Positions 11,530 to 23,027 of a stretch of DNA of 64,000 nucleotides are shown here, one piece after another. Below the pieces are notes generated by a model, which worked only from the letters and a program-made list of their open reading frames with translations, had not been told where the DNA came from and ran no database searches. The translations under genes and the position numbers were made by a program. Numbering within the stretch: position 1 is the first letter of the stretch; each line of letters starts with the position of its first letter. This stretch comes from Impatiens glandulifera (Eukaryota > Streptophyta > Magnoliopsida > Ericales > Balsaminaceae), in contig NC_061869.1 in assembly GCF_907164915.1 (NCBI RefSeq), positions 26,715,616 through 26,779,615 of the forward strand, written 5' to 3'.

Positions 11530-12700
11530 TAAAACGAAGAGAATCAAGGTTTCTTAGAGAGAAGGCGGAGAGAGATTTAGGGTTTCAAGAAAATAGGAAT
11601 CGTAAGAACTCCAAATAGATGCATGATGTCTTTAAATAGAATTTGAACAGTCACATGTTTAACCGTCACTTTTTGAAAAGAAAGACCATCAATTAATTTT
11701 AGACGCCTTTTCCCAAAAGCAATCATCATGAACTGAGTTTTTACCAAAATCTTAATAATTGATTGGTAGGATATATTAGTTATTTTCTTTAACATTGAAA
11801 GACACGTGTCTTCAAGTTATTCAAATTTAGAAAATGACTGTTTTATTGTTTGAGCAGGAAATTAGATGACAACGCATACTTAGTTGATAGTTATCCTCAA
11901 TCGGTCCGAAGATGAAACGTCTAACAGCACATGTAGTTAGACGTCTAACTTACTGTCCACAATCTTAGCGTCTAAGTTGAATAGGCATCTGTTTAGACGC
12001 AGGCGTCTAACTACGATTGTCTTACAGACGTCTAAACGTCTATTTAGAAGGAGTCTAATTACGCTTGGACAACACGTGTCAAACATGTGTCTGGTTAGAC
12101 GTAGGCGTCTAACTACGCTTTTCTTTCCGACGTCTAACCGGCGTTAGTTTTAAACAAAGACATTTATCCAACCCAGAAACACAGACTGTTTAAGAAAATA
12201 CACGTATAAGTACTCGTTTTCTTTTATACGACCTCATCTATTAGACCGATTGAAGCTTTCATTTACGAACATCTGTCTGAACATAATAAACATTAAATTT
12301 CCCCCTCAATTTATGCATGTCTAAAAACAAATAAATGATTTGAGGTCCTCAAGACCCGAAAGTATTTTTAGGGAAGAAAAACAATGTAGTTTATGGGAGT
12401 GGCTTTTTGAACACGTGTGCCACTTCTTTATCTGCTGGAGTATAATCTCAAAGGAGTGTGCTCCATGTTTTCTCCATGCAGTTGTCGTGTATTACCTACA
12501 CAAAATATATTTACAGCTCTTGGTACCCACATTCACTTGGGTCATCGGTCAATTAGTCCCTTAGGAATTCATATTTGAGTTATTCTGATGGATTTCCCAT
12601 TTTTTTGTTGTGATTAGTGCGTATTATTTAGGCTTAGTAGACGTCTTTCTGTAAGCAGTTGATCCATTAACCTTAGAGGATTATTTTTGTTTACAAATCC
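11530..12700. other. Noncoding gap between gag and accessory ORF of L2
   Basis: No coding homology except a short stretch near 12480-12570 that may be the linker before the lost protease. It holds dispersed TTAGACG/CGTCTAA half-sites (11930-12130) similar to the LTR arrays and a conserved segment shared with L1 (12440-12510). Confidence 0.55.
11631..11638 (-). promoter_or_regulatory. TATA-like box for L2 accessory ORF
   Basis: Minus-strand TATTTAAA about 123 bp upstream of the ATG at 11508, in the same setting as the L1 box: both are followed by a GACAT sequence and a GCATG/GCATC stretch. Confidence 0.5.
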
Positions 12701-12701
12701 T

Positions 12702-14319
12702 TTACTTCTTGTCAGGTTTTGGTTTGTTAGACTTGCTTGCTGCTTCCTTTCTAGGTTTCAACCAGATTACAGTTGGCTCAACATATATAATCTCATCCTT
12801 TAAGGTTAGATCCTCACAGCTTGAATCAGTTCTATTATCGATTAAACTCCCTCTGACAAAGTTTATTGGCTTAAACTTGCCTGTTGTTGTGTTTAACTTT
12901 TCACTGGACGTATCTGTGATAGCTTTGTCAAATCCTAAACCGGATTTGCATCCGTTAAGCCTTAAGAGACTAATCTGATTTTTGACAGCTTCTCCAGACC
13001 TTGTCGAAGACCTAACCACATAAGTTAGACGTTGGTTTTTCCGAAAACATTGTTTGAATCTTTTCTTTGAGTTACTCATTTTCAAATAAGAGCTTGACCA
13101 TGTTGTTTTCAAAAACTTTTGGTTCAGAAGTTTGAGATAAAATAGGTTTATCGAATTTAGATTTCGACCTTATTTCATTTTGAGAGTCTGACAACATTCT
13201 GTACTCCATGACCATGTCATTGAGTGCAACAATTAAGTCATCTCGGATAAACTATTCTGAAGAGAAATCAAATACCTCAGAGTCTTCTATTTCACTTTCC
13301 ATGAAACAAAAACTTCTTCATCATCACTATCGCTGGATGATGAGTCATCTAAGTCTTTGTAGATCCACTTAGCTTTGCTGTTAGCCGCCACAAGAGTCTT
13401 TAGCTCTTTCTCGTTGTTCTTCTTCTTTTTATCACACTTTGGTTTCCTACATTCTGACTTGAAGTGTCCTAGTTTATCACAGTTAAAACACTTTAAAATA
13501 GCCTTATAGTTATTCTTATCATCATTGTTATTATTTGAAGAGCTTGGGTTAGAGTTTCTCTTCTTCATGAATTTTCCGAATTTCATCACGAAGAGAGTCA
13601 TTGCATTACTACTGAGCTGTTGGGCAGCCATCTTTACTTTAGTGGCAATAGGTGGCTCCTAGCGCTCACCAGTGCCTTGGTTGGAATGATAGATGTGGAG
13701 AGCTCCTTTTCATTCCTAGAGTTTATTTCAAATTCATAGGCCTTCAGATCGGATAGTAGGTCAAAGAACTTCATCTTGTTAAGATCTTTGGACTCCCTCA
13801 TTGCAATTGTCTTGATGTCCCACTCCCTGGGAAAAGCACGTATGACTTTGATTGTAACATCTCTGTTGCTGGAAGTCTTGCCAAGGTGGAAAGAGTGGTG
13901 ATGATCTTGCTGAATCTCCCATCGAACTCAGACATCATCTCTCCAGGACGCATCTTGATGTTGTCAAACTGTTGTGTGGTAACCATAAGCTTGTTCTCTT
14001 TGGTTTGTTCGTTGCCTTCACAGAGTTGAGTCAACCTCTCTAAAATTTCTTTGGTAGAGTTGCATGAGATGATGTAGTTGAACATGTTTTCGTCTAGAGT
14101 CTTGTACATAATATCTATGGCCATGTTGTCGAGGTTGTTCTTCCTCTTGTCTTCGCTTGTCCACTCAGATCTTTCTTTCTCCGTCTTTATCAAGCCTTTG
14201 GTGATGACAAGCCATATGTCATCATCTATGACAGATAAATGAGCATGGACTGTGTTCTTCAATACAACATAGTTTTCTTTAGAGAACATAAAAACCTTAG
14301 TTGTCGCGGCCATCGACAT
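12702..14319 (-). pseudogene. gag: gag of L2 with C-terminal extension, broken
   Basis: The first open part (14319-13798) is a copia-type gag domain. It shows FSKENYVVLKNTVHAHL, SEWTSEDKRKNNLDNMAID, then ENKLMVTTQQFDNIKMRPGE and an MSEFDGRFSKI segment. After a frameshift, 13631-13287 has a CCHC zinc knuckle (CFNCDKLGHFKSEC) flanked by Ser/Asn-rich and acidic serine-rich stretches. The extension (13112-12702) contains SLLRLNGCKSGLGFDKA, matching the C-GLGF/Y region that follows a coiled coil before the protease in plant copia polyproteins. Stops near 13250 and 13020 break this part. The ATG at 14319 sits 39 bp after the primer site. Gag would package RNA, possibly in trans. Confidence 0.75.
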
Positions 14320-14357
14320 GATTTAGATTATATTGGTGCTTGAGAATAGAAAACGAG

Positions 14358-14369
14358 ACTCTAATACCA
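14358..14369 (-). promoter_or_regulatory. Primer binding site of L2 (tRNA-iMet, one transition from L1/IN type)
   Basis: Minus-strand TGGTATTAGAGT differs at two positions from TGGTATCAGAGC and lies two bases after the LTR end at 14372. Confidence 0.75.
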
Positions 14370-14371
14370 CT

Positions 14372-16049
14372 TGATAGGATCGGTGTTTCCAATAGAGACT
14401 AGGTTCTGTCTATTGTTAACAGCTTACGCTAAACTCTTCGATAATAATCTAGTATCTGTTTTTATTCTTCACAAATCCTCCAAACTCTTGAAATGGATTC
14501 AAGTGCGGGAGTGTTCGTCGAATTTGAAACTTTGAACAACCGAATGTCAAAGGCAAAAAGTAAAGAATGTAGGGAGTTTTATGGATGTTCGGAGATAAAA
14601 CTCCTATGTCACCCATTCTTCCACAACCGGAAGGATATCCACTAAATACTTTCAATCGAATACAACTCCCTAAGCTAGCTAACTCTCTGTTGAACATAAC
14701 AACCTCTGTTCAACTTACAATGTTCTAATAGCTAGACAATAATTGAATTTCTCTCTTGATCTTAAACGATGTAAGAAGTCAGTAAGAGCAAGACTAAGAT
14801 TTTAAGTAAGGCAGTAAGTTAGGTAATTCGTAAGTGAACAACTTATTGAGTAAGTAATTCAGTGATTCTTCTAGTGTCCTTGAGCATCTATTTGTAGTAT
14901 AAGGACACCAACGGTCGAATCTTCTTTGTGTACACGTGGCATGTGTCCATTGGATGGCTTCCTATAGTACTAGAGTACAACAGACTCTGAGAAATTGGAT
15001 CGAGGTCATACCGAACAGGAAGTGCGCAAAATATCCTCTGATATTGTCTTGTACTGGACAAGCAGTTGGAAGAATATTTGCGTACGTGACGATCATTCAT
15101 TTGATATAATTAGCTGGCTTGTCAAACTACACAGAAGTGAGTGGAGTAGGAGTAGAAGACAACTAGTTAAACGTGGTTAGACATTTGCTTTCTGCATACG
15201 GCTGCTAAAGAAAGGCATTAGACGTGCTCCTTTAGACCTCGTCTAAAGGAGTTAGACATCCTCATCTAACTACACATCCCTTTAGACCACATCTAAAGGA
15301 GTTAGACATCATCATCTAACTATGCATCCCTCTATACCTCGTCTAAAGGAGTTAGACATACTCGTCTAACTACGTATCCCTTTAGACCTCGTTTAAAGGA
15401 GTTAGACGTAACTGTCTAACTACGCTTCCCTTTAGACCTCGTCTAAAAGAGTTAGACGTCCTCGTCTAACCACACATCCCTTTAGACCTCGTCTAGAGTT
15501 ATACGTCATCGTCTAACTACGTATCCCTTTAGACCTCATCTAAAGGAGTTAGACGTCCTTGTAAAACTATGCATCCCTTTAGAACTCGTCTAAAGGAGTT
15601 AGACTTCCACGTCTAATTGCGCATCCCTTTAGACCTCGTCTAAAGGAGTTAGACTTCCACGTCTAACTACGCATCCCTTTAGACCTCGTCTAAAGGAGTT
15701 AGACTCCCACGTCTAACTGCGCATCCCTTTAGACCTCCCATAAAGGAGTTAGATGTGCCTGTCTAACTACGTTTCCCTTTAGATCTCGTCTAAATGAGTT
15801 AGACTTCCACGTCTAACCGCGTATGACGTCTAAGATAGCCTGCTTTAGACCACGTCTAAAGTAGCTTAGTCTTATATATGCACATGCACAAATCAAATAG
15901 ACAACTTAACTTTATTCTATTTAAACATCATCAAAATTACGTTGTTAAGATAATGTTCCAGATTAAAGCTTTTGTTTATTTCTATTACAAGTTATTTATT
16001 TCTCACTTAATTAACTATTTTCTTTACTTTATTTTAATTTCTCCCAACA
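14372..16049 (-). repeat. 5' LTR of L2 (1678 bp)
   Basis: On the minus strand it runs from TGTTGGGAG (16049) to CCTATCA (14372). Homologous to 6470-7940 and 4929-6469. It contains the 50-bp minisatellite in U3, a Myb-like core at 14908-14916 and the conserved LTR block at 14580-14615. It is the only complete copy of this LTR type in the window. Confidence 0.85.
15213..15830. repeat. Minisatellite in U3 of L2 5' LTR, unit about 50 bp
   Basis: About 12 copies of the hairpin-containing unit also seen at 7037-7740, with TTTAGACCTCGTCTAAA and GTTAGACNTCCTCGTCTAAC cores. Confidence 0.9.
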
Positions 16050-17330
16050 CATTTTTATTCAAAACATTAAGGGTTTGTTTGAAATTGATTTTTCTTTCAC
16101 TCTTTTGGCTTTAATTTTGATCATTTTAAATACACAAAATATTAAATAAATATTGAAAATATTTTACCAATTTTTAAAAAATATTTTGAAGGTTAAATAA
16201 ATAATTATTTTATTTGAAATGGATACAACCATTCATTCTAAATTATTTTTTTTGTGCCTTAATTTTTCTAAAATAATTTTGAGATAAAATGAGTAGAAAA
16301 TTTATCCCAAATATATATATATTTATTTTTTTTGGCCTTAATCTTTAATTAATTTGATTAACTAATACAATAATTAATCGTAATTAATTATTTTAAATGA
16401 GTTATTTACCACGAGGTTAATTATTTTTATTTTATTTATTTGAAAATAAATCAAAAAAATTATTTTAATATTATAAATTGGGATGTAGATTTTAAGTGTT
16501 CTTACAAAGTATCCCTCTCAAATCAAGTTTGAATACAACAAACTAGTTTTGAAAACATTGATTCGACTATAATATCTAACACTAGGTTATCTAATCCAAT
16601 TTATAATAAGGGGTTTAAAGAGATGAAACATGTAGCGTGTTGATTATTGGAGTAACTTGATCATGATGTGTATAACAGTTAGTCAAGGTACTTCCAAGCG
16701 TTGTTTTACGGATCTTTCTTTGATGATTATCTTCACAAGGATAATTCTTGGGGAATCCAGTTTTACAGTACTTAACAAAGTATCCATAAAATTCATGGGG
16801 TAAAGATAATCATAGGTATTGAAACATCAATTCCTGTGTAGCATGAATATTAACTGATTATTCATGTTTTAGTCATATATAAATAGCTAAAGGTTAACGT
16901 TATGAGAAATGTAGAAAACATGAAAGTTTTAGTAACGTTAGATGTGGGTTACTAACAAATAATATTTCGAGGGTGATCATAAACATATGACTATGAGACT
17001 TATCAACAAATATAGTTCTCGCTAAGGAAGTCAACAAACTATTCTACGGGTCTTACTATCGTGTGATCATGTATATATATGATCATGGTATCGTTAATGT
17101 TTATCGCGGAAGTTAATAAACTTTTAATGAAGATCACTCACAAGTGAGGTTGAGAACGATCATCTATAAATGATCGTGGTTCTATCAATTTATAGGCTTT
17201 CGTATCATTTGTGAATTAGGAATAAGACATTATTCGAAGAATGGGAACTTTATCGGAAAACGGGAACTTATCAAGGAACGAGAACTTATCAAAGTTCCGA
17301 ACTTTATTAGAGTAACTATCTTGAGAAAAG
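16050..17330. other. AT-rich spacer
   Basis: No convincing ORF, RNA gene or transposon terminus is seen. The first 450 bp are very AT-rich with homopolymer runs. The rest grades into the degenerate repeat starting near 17100. Confidence 0.5.
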
Positions 17331-17339
17331 ATTTAAACT

Positions 17340-18010
17340 AGATCATGTACAAATGATCTCTGTGCTTGTTGACAAATGAGGTTTGAATACCTATCGAGCC
17401 ATAGGGTTTGATACTTATTCGGACGATAGGATTTGAACAAGATGTACAAACGATCGATGTGCTTGTTGACAAACAAGGCTTGAATACCTATTGAGTGATG
17501 GGGTTTGGGATACCTATTCGAACGATAGGGTTTTGGAGGAATCCTATACAAGTGATATCTTGACCTATTGACAAATAGGTTTTTAAGACTAAATCGTGAA
17601 CGAACAATTAACGCACCTATCCACAAATAGGGTTTAGTCATGGAGTCATGTATGAACAACGTCTCGACCTATTATCAAATAATGTTTCTAGTAGAATCAT
17701 ATACAAATGATGTCTCGACCTATTGACATATAAGCTTTACAGGCGGAATCACGTACCTATCAACATATATGGTTTAAATACCTAACTACAATTAGGATTT
17801 TTAGTGGAATCGTATAAAAACGATTTATCGCACCTATCAACAGATAAGGTTTTAAAGACCTAACTATTATTAGGGTTTAAATGGGATTATGTACAAACTT
17901 TCTTACATACCTATCAACAAATATGGCTTTAAGTACCTAACTATAATTAGGGATTTTAGCGGAATCGTATATAAACGATCTATCGCACCTATAAACAAAT
18001 AGGGTTTTGA
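17340..18010. repeat. Degenerate tandem repeat, about 50-bp monomers (same family as 56850-57540)
   Basis: Recurring segments AATCRTGTACAAACGAT, CACCTATCNACAAATAG and GGTTTNAA alternate with a ~50-bp spacing. CCTAT...ATAGG and ATC...GAT inverted repeats recur in each monomer. No coding capacity is evident. The family reappears at 56850-57540 in a more regular form. Confidence 0.7.
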
Positions 18011-18639
18011 GAGACTCGATTTTTTTTATTTTTTTTTTGCAGTATCGTCCGTGGCTCTATTCCTTTTAAGGTAATATTTCAAAAGAATCATTGTTTCTCT
18101 TTTTTGAAAGTGTCATTCATAGCTAATTAAAATTCTTCATTCGACGATATCAAGCTTTATTTATGTTCAAATGACTCATGTTTTTGGATAAAGAAACATT
18201 TTTTGTTCCCCTAATTCCTATCCTTATTTATCTCTTTTATTTTTTTAGATTGGAATGGATATTGATCTTTTAGAATGAATCATGACGTTTACGGATTCGA
18301 AACGTATTTTCCGTCGTTTGAAATAATTGATCGCCTTTGAACATCCTTCTTTTATATTGATCGCCTTTGAACATCTTTTCCGTCGTTTGAAATAATTTTT
18401 CTTTCGTCAAGGAATAAAATTTCTTTCTTCCCAACTTTCGAGATATAGGCTATAACTTTGATCTTGTGTACAAACGATTACACATAATCATAACCCTTGA
18501 GGAAGGTGGTCAACACCTTAACGTTTTGATAAAAGAGTGCAATTTATTTTTGGTTGTTCGGCCTTAAACCACATATCTTGAAAGTTTAACTCATCTAAAA
18601 AACCTTTGGGCAAGGCTTTTGACTTTCTGCTTTGGGTTT

Positions 18640-18890
18640 TCATATGACATTTTTCTCTTTTTTATTTTCTGTTGGCTCGCGGGTATATCTGGTAGAATCG
18701 GTATACCCTTGTCATGCCGTATCAATAAAGACTAAGGCTTTGGTTTAATATCGGATGGTAATTTTTATACCTCAACCACTTTAGTCATTTTTTTCGTTCT
18801 TGGTGTATATCTGGTAGAATCGATACAATCTTCTATTGCTATAGAATTAAGACTAGAGTCTGAGTTGAACACGAATGTTAATATCCGTCC
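18640..18890. repeat. Two copies of a ~120-bp repeat, continued at 22190-22450
   Basis: Both copies contain GTATATCTGGTAGAATCG followed by a TAAGACTA stretch and a CTCAACC or GTTGAAC stretch. Diverged versions occur at 22190-22345 and 22346-22450. The Ty3/gypsy fragment lies between the two blocks and may have interrupted one repeat array. Confidence 0.45.
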
Positions 18891-19115
18891 ATGGAAATTA
18901 CCTTCATCTCTGTTTGATAGTCATTACCTTCCATCGACCATTTCAAGTCCTTGCAAATACTAGTGCATAAAACATTGGATCCATCAGCCACTCTAACCGA
19001 TTGCGCCTGGGTTGCCATGCTTTTGTGGCCTATTTTCTCCAAAATCCTGCTATTGATATATTGTGGGTGCTGCCTATATCAATCAGGATCAACATTAACA
19101 GGTTCCCAACTTTGC
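18890..19115 (-). pseudogene. Ty3/gypsy protease remnant
   Basis: The minus-strand reading gives LILIDIGSTHNI, close to the gypsy aspartic protease signature LIDSGSTHNF (the catalytic Asp is kept, the following Ser is Ile). The preceding residues EEPTISLHALTG are typical of the gag-protease linker. Stop codons interrupt it, and it ends near 18890 with no integrase or RT. Confidence 0.65.
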
Positions 19116-19149
19116 CAAGAATCTAGAGCGTTTGAAAAGTTTTAGAACC

Positions 19150-20339
19150 CGTCAATGCATGTAAGGATATGGTTGGTTCTTCCCCTTCCCCAAGCAACAA
19201 AGGTAGATCATCCAAAACAAATTCTTGAATGGGTTATTGGTCTTCTTGATGATTGACCGAGACCATAAATAATTTGGATTTGAACATATGGTTTGGTTGC
19301 CATTTTTCATTGCAAGTGTAGCATAGGCTCTTCTTTCTCTTTTCATCCATTTAGATTGTGTCTAATTGCTTAATGTGGCCCTAGTTTGCACTTGAAGACG
19401 ACCCATATGATGAATTCTTGATGTCGGTATTGGTGCTCGGCCAGTCTGTGTTAATATTTGATGGCTTGGGCAGCAACGGTACTTTAGTGCTGTACAAGTA
19501 CCCGTTGTTCATTAAGGATCGGTACGTTGCTTCTTGGACCTTAGCCATGGACATGGCTTCGTTTAGAGAGTTAGGGAATCGCAACCTGATGTAGTTTGCA
19601 ATCTCCTCCCTCAAACCGGATAGGTAACAATCTATTACGTAGTCCCTTGGCAGATGATATAATTTTTGAGAGATCGACATGTATCGTAGATTATATTCTT
19701 GAACTGAACCAACCTGTTTCAAATTCATCAGCTGTCTCATTGGAGTGTCGTGTATAGAGGGGCCAAATTGTGCCAAAAGGTCTCTCTTAAACACATCCCA
19801 TGACAAGGCTTCCCTATGGTTGCGGTTCTAAAGATATGACCCGTACCACATTCTTGCTTCGCTAGAAAAGTGAATGGGGTGATTTCTAGTTTAGTGGCAT
19901 CCTTCGTCTTGTCCACCCTAAAGAATTGCTCGGCGGATATCAGTCAATCCTCAACATCGGGTCCATCAAACCGAGGAAAGTCGACCTTGGTTAGCCGAGT
20001 GGGAAGAACATAGTGTTGGTCGCGGTTCTGGACATGGTGATGGGGTCGATATGGAGGACCGTGGCAAGAAGGCTCATCATCATAGGGGGCGGTGCGAAGA
20101 TCTTGGCCCTTACCCGACGCACCACTTTCAATCGCTGCAAGTCTTTCTTTAGCAGTATTGAATCTTATTTCCATGTTATTGCTTAATTCGGTCATCTGTT
20201 GTTTAAGGGCAGCGTTCATGGCAGATGATTCAGTCATGTGTTGGTGCAAAATGGATTGTGTAGCTGCTGATTGTTGGGACAAACCCTCAATTACGAACTT
20301 TAGCGCCTCCATTTCTGTCTGCTGGCGGGTTTCTACCAT
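19150..20339 (-). pseudogene. gag: Ty3/gypsy gag, broken
   Basis: The ATG at 20339 opens a coiled-coil-like N-terminus (METRQQ-type start, Gln/Met-rich) ending with KVDFPRFDGPDVED, the usual lead into the gag core. After a frameshift/stop near 19930, 19806-19381 carries the retrotransposon gag domain: FKRDLLAQFGP, MNLKQVGSVQEY, CYLSGLREEI and a final AMAKVQEA-like segment. A stop at 19381 is followed by a CCHC-like knuckle, LCYTCNEKWQPNH, near 19300. This is a pseudogene of a gypsy gag, possibly of chromovirus type; the lineage is uncertain. Confidence 0.8.
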
Positions 20340-20354
20340 TTAGAGAATCACCCA

Positions 20355-20366
20355 GCTCAAATACCA
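20355..20366 (-). promoter_or_regulatory. Primer binding site of the Ty3/gypsy fragment
   Basis: Minus-strand TGGTATTTGAGC, near the tRNA-iMet type, three bases after the LTR end. Confidence 0.65.
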
Positions 20367-20369
20367 ATA

Positions 20370-20860
20370 TGTTAAGCTTGAAACTATAACTTAGCTTTCT
20401 GACTTCTTTACTTCAAGAAACGAGTTCTTGATTGATAGGACCGAGTATGAAATTCTATAATCAAGCACAACGGAAATAATATGAGAAGAGAATTCGAGGT
20501 TAAAGAGTGAAGAAACAAAGATGAAAAGAGAATACTACTAGAATACACCTAGTAGTCCAAGATAGAGGTTCAAGACCGAGAGAATAATTAAGAGTAAGAA
20601 CTTTCACAAAGCTTTCATTCATGTCCAAAAAGTGGTGTGGGCATCAGCATTTATAGCGACTGAATTACCCAAGAGTAGTCGGTTACAATCTTGTTACAAC
20701 AACTTTTAGAAATAACAGAATTCGGTTGGGAAATATAAGAGAAGGGAAATATAACAGAATTATTAAACAAAAACATAAACTGGCCCATGTGCACAATAGG
20801 ACCGAGAAAAGGGTTCTGGAATTATTGTAGGACCGAGGCCTTAATTTGTAAACCGTAACA
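20370..20860 (-). repeat. LTR of the Ty3/gypsy fragment (491 bp)
   Basis: Bounded by TGTTA...TAACA termini. It abuts the primer site on one side and AT-rich DNA on the other. No second copy is in the window. Confidence 0.7.
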
Positions 20861-21515
20861 GAATCTAAAATCAATTATTTCAAAAAAAACTCAATTGTTC
20901 TAAAAATAATTGTCTTTAAAATAAATTGTACAAAGAGCCCGTGAATGAATTTGAGAAATTTGTATATGTTCAGATTTATTAAAAGTATAAACTATAAAAT
21001 TTGGGGGAGGGTGAAAAATGAGAATGCCCCTCTTGGACAAAATTATTAGAAAACACTCGATTTAGAAAAATGTGTGTCCAAACTTTAACATAGGCACTAC
21101 ATTTTTCAAAACACCCAATTTATAGTTTATTTTGAATTCCTTGAATGACAAGAGAACAAACTTGAGGTGTGTTTTAAGAGACCCGTGTAAATACTCTTCA
21201 TTCTTCAAAGTTAATTTAGCATCTATTTGTTGACGATTCACCTTTATTTAGAATATACATCGCTCCTGTTTTATCGATCGTATAAATCGAGCCTGGGTGT
21301 TTCGATTATATTTCTATATAATTCGCATAGCCTTGGGATTGTACGTGAGTACAAATCTTGACTTAGTTTGCTGATTGTATTTTTATTACTCATCTCATTG
21401 AGAAATAAAATTTAATAATCATTTTCATCACAACTCTTCTCAGTGATTATGTTTGTCTCGATTCTTTCAGGAGCGCAAAATCTTAATGGTTAGTCTAATC
21501 ACAACTCTACTTAGT
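20861..21515. other. AT-rich spacer
   Basis: No gene, RNA or terminal repeat is recognised. Confidence 0.45.
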
Positions 21516-21519
21516 GATT

Positions 21520-21860
21520 ATTATTTATTTAGGTATCGCTCCTCAGTTTAGCGAAATACTTGATTATAACTTTGAGAACGTTGCTCTTCTATTTAGAAAA
21601 ATGTTCAATTTAAGTATCGCTCCTTAGTTTAACAATATCCTTGCATATGAATTTGAAGAATGTGACTCTTCATATTAGCGAAATGTTCAATTTAAGTATC
21701 GTTCCTCGGTTTAGTAAGTACTTGAATATGAATTTTTAAGAACATCACTCTTCAGTCTAGCAAAATGTTAAATTTAATTATTGCTCCTCAATTTAGCGAA
21801 GTACATGAATATGAATATTTAAGAACATCACTCTTCAGTTTAGCAAAAAATTATTTAATC
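21520..21860. repeat. Tandem repeat of about 85 bp, four units
   Basis: Each unit reads approximately TATCGCTCCTCAGTTTAGCG, then AATACTTGAATATGAATTT, then a CACTCTTCAGTTTAGCAAAA part. The last unit decays into unique sequence near 21860. Confidence 0.75.
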
Positions 21861-22189
21861 ACATTTATGCTTAGTGATTATGTTCGAAGTCAGACTCCCT
21901 TAATTTTCAAGGCACAAGCATCTTCTTCATCGGTCTTGAAATACTTTCAAAAATCAGTTATGTACTTCATTCCTTAGAGTGTCTCGAGCGGAAACCACAT
22001 GTACTTGATGTTCTTCGAGATTCGTGCTGGCGGTTTTAGGTACTTGTCTTTCGCCGAGACGTTTCACCCTGAGCTTCTTTGAGGGATTTGTTCGCTCGAA
22101 TGCATAATCTTTCAAACATGCATCATGAGGTTGAGTCTCGCTTCTTAAATTCGAAGGTCAGTGTGCTTTAGATTGTAAGGCCTTGGGAT

Positions 22190-22450
22190 CTTTTTATACT
22201 CAAAGTATATTTAATAGAATCAATACATTCTTGTTCTTGCATTGACAATTTAGACAATGGTCTAAATGAACAACAAATTGTGATTTCAATATCTCAACCT
22301 CTATCAGTAGTGTTCTATTTTCTTTGGCCTCTTTTCTTAGTGACATGGGTGTATCTGATAGATTCAAATAATTTGTTCTTGCTTGGAAATTAGATAAAAA
22401 TCTAAATAAACAACAATGTTGTATTTCACATCTCAACCAACATAGTCTTG
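22190..22450. repeat. Diverged copies of the 18640-18890 repeat
   Basis: Two segments with a TAATAGAATCAATAC/TGATAGATTCAAATA core followed by a CTCAACC stretch resemble the ~120-bp repeat on the other side of the gypsy fragment. Confidence 0.4.
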
Positions 22451-22789
22451 TTTGATTGATTTATTGCTTATCTGTTTGCTTGGAACTAGAAAGGTTCAAG
22501 GATCTAAATTGTTTTTATCTTCCAAAACTGCCCTTAATATCGATACAAGGGATTTGATTATTTTGGATAGATTTGTGATCCCAAGATTCTTTTGGCTTGA
22601 ACTTTGTGGGGATGTATTTTGTCCCAGCTCAAGATTTGGCTTGTTGGGGATTTTATTATGATAGAGACCGAACTTGTCACAAGCTGCCTACGCATTCTCA
22701 TAAAAAGGAGAATTCAGGTCCGAACGTAGTTATGAAATGATATCACAATTAGATTGTGATTCCATAATTCATGACCAATGGCTTCTTAA

Positions 22790-22965
22790 GTGTCTACTAG
22801 AATGGCCATTTACTTAAGCTGTCGGAACTTCCTTTAAGTGTTTACTAGAGTGGTAATTGGGTTAAGCTAGGGAAATTTCTTAAGTTTCTGATAGAGTGGT
22901 AATTGACTTAAGCTGAAGAAATTTCTTAAGTATCTGTTAAATGGCAATTGACTTAAGATGAAAAT
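22790..22965. repeat. Tandem repeat of about 57 bp, three to four units
   Basis: Units contain TTAAGTGTCTACTAGAATGG, then CAATTGACTTAAGCTG. No coding role is apparent. Confidence 0.7.
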
Positions 22966-23027
22966 CTTTTGAGATCCTATGCTGCTGGAGAATAAAAAAC
23001 TTTAGCCATATGTTAGACATCATATTT

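Larger units (their letters stand above)
6470..16049 (-). mobile_element. L2: pol-less Ty1/copia-type LTR element
   Basis: In minus-strand order: 5' LTR 16049-14372, PBS 14369-14358, gag plus its C-terminal extension 14319-12702, noncoding gap, accessory ORF 11508-8150, polypurine tract 7955-7941, and 3' LTR 7940-6470. The 3' LTR lacks the last 276 bp because L1 is inserted there. Like L1 it has no protease, integrase or RT. The right flank begins CATTT at 16050, the expected target duplication. The gag extension reaches the region that normally precedes the protease, so the pol loss begins beyond it. Confidence 0.8.
18890..20860 (-). mobile_element. Ty3/gypsy element fragment (LTR, PBS, gag, start of protease)
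   Basis: In minus-strand order: LTR 20860-20370, PBS 20366-20355, gag 20339-about 19150, and aspartic protease remnant to about 18890, where the element is truncated. The LTR ends are TGTTACGG and GCTTAACA. Integrase, RT and 3' LTR are absent. The right flank after the LTR is GAATC (20861). No matching duplication is found on the truncated side. Confidence 0.8.
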
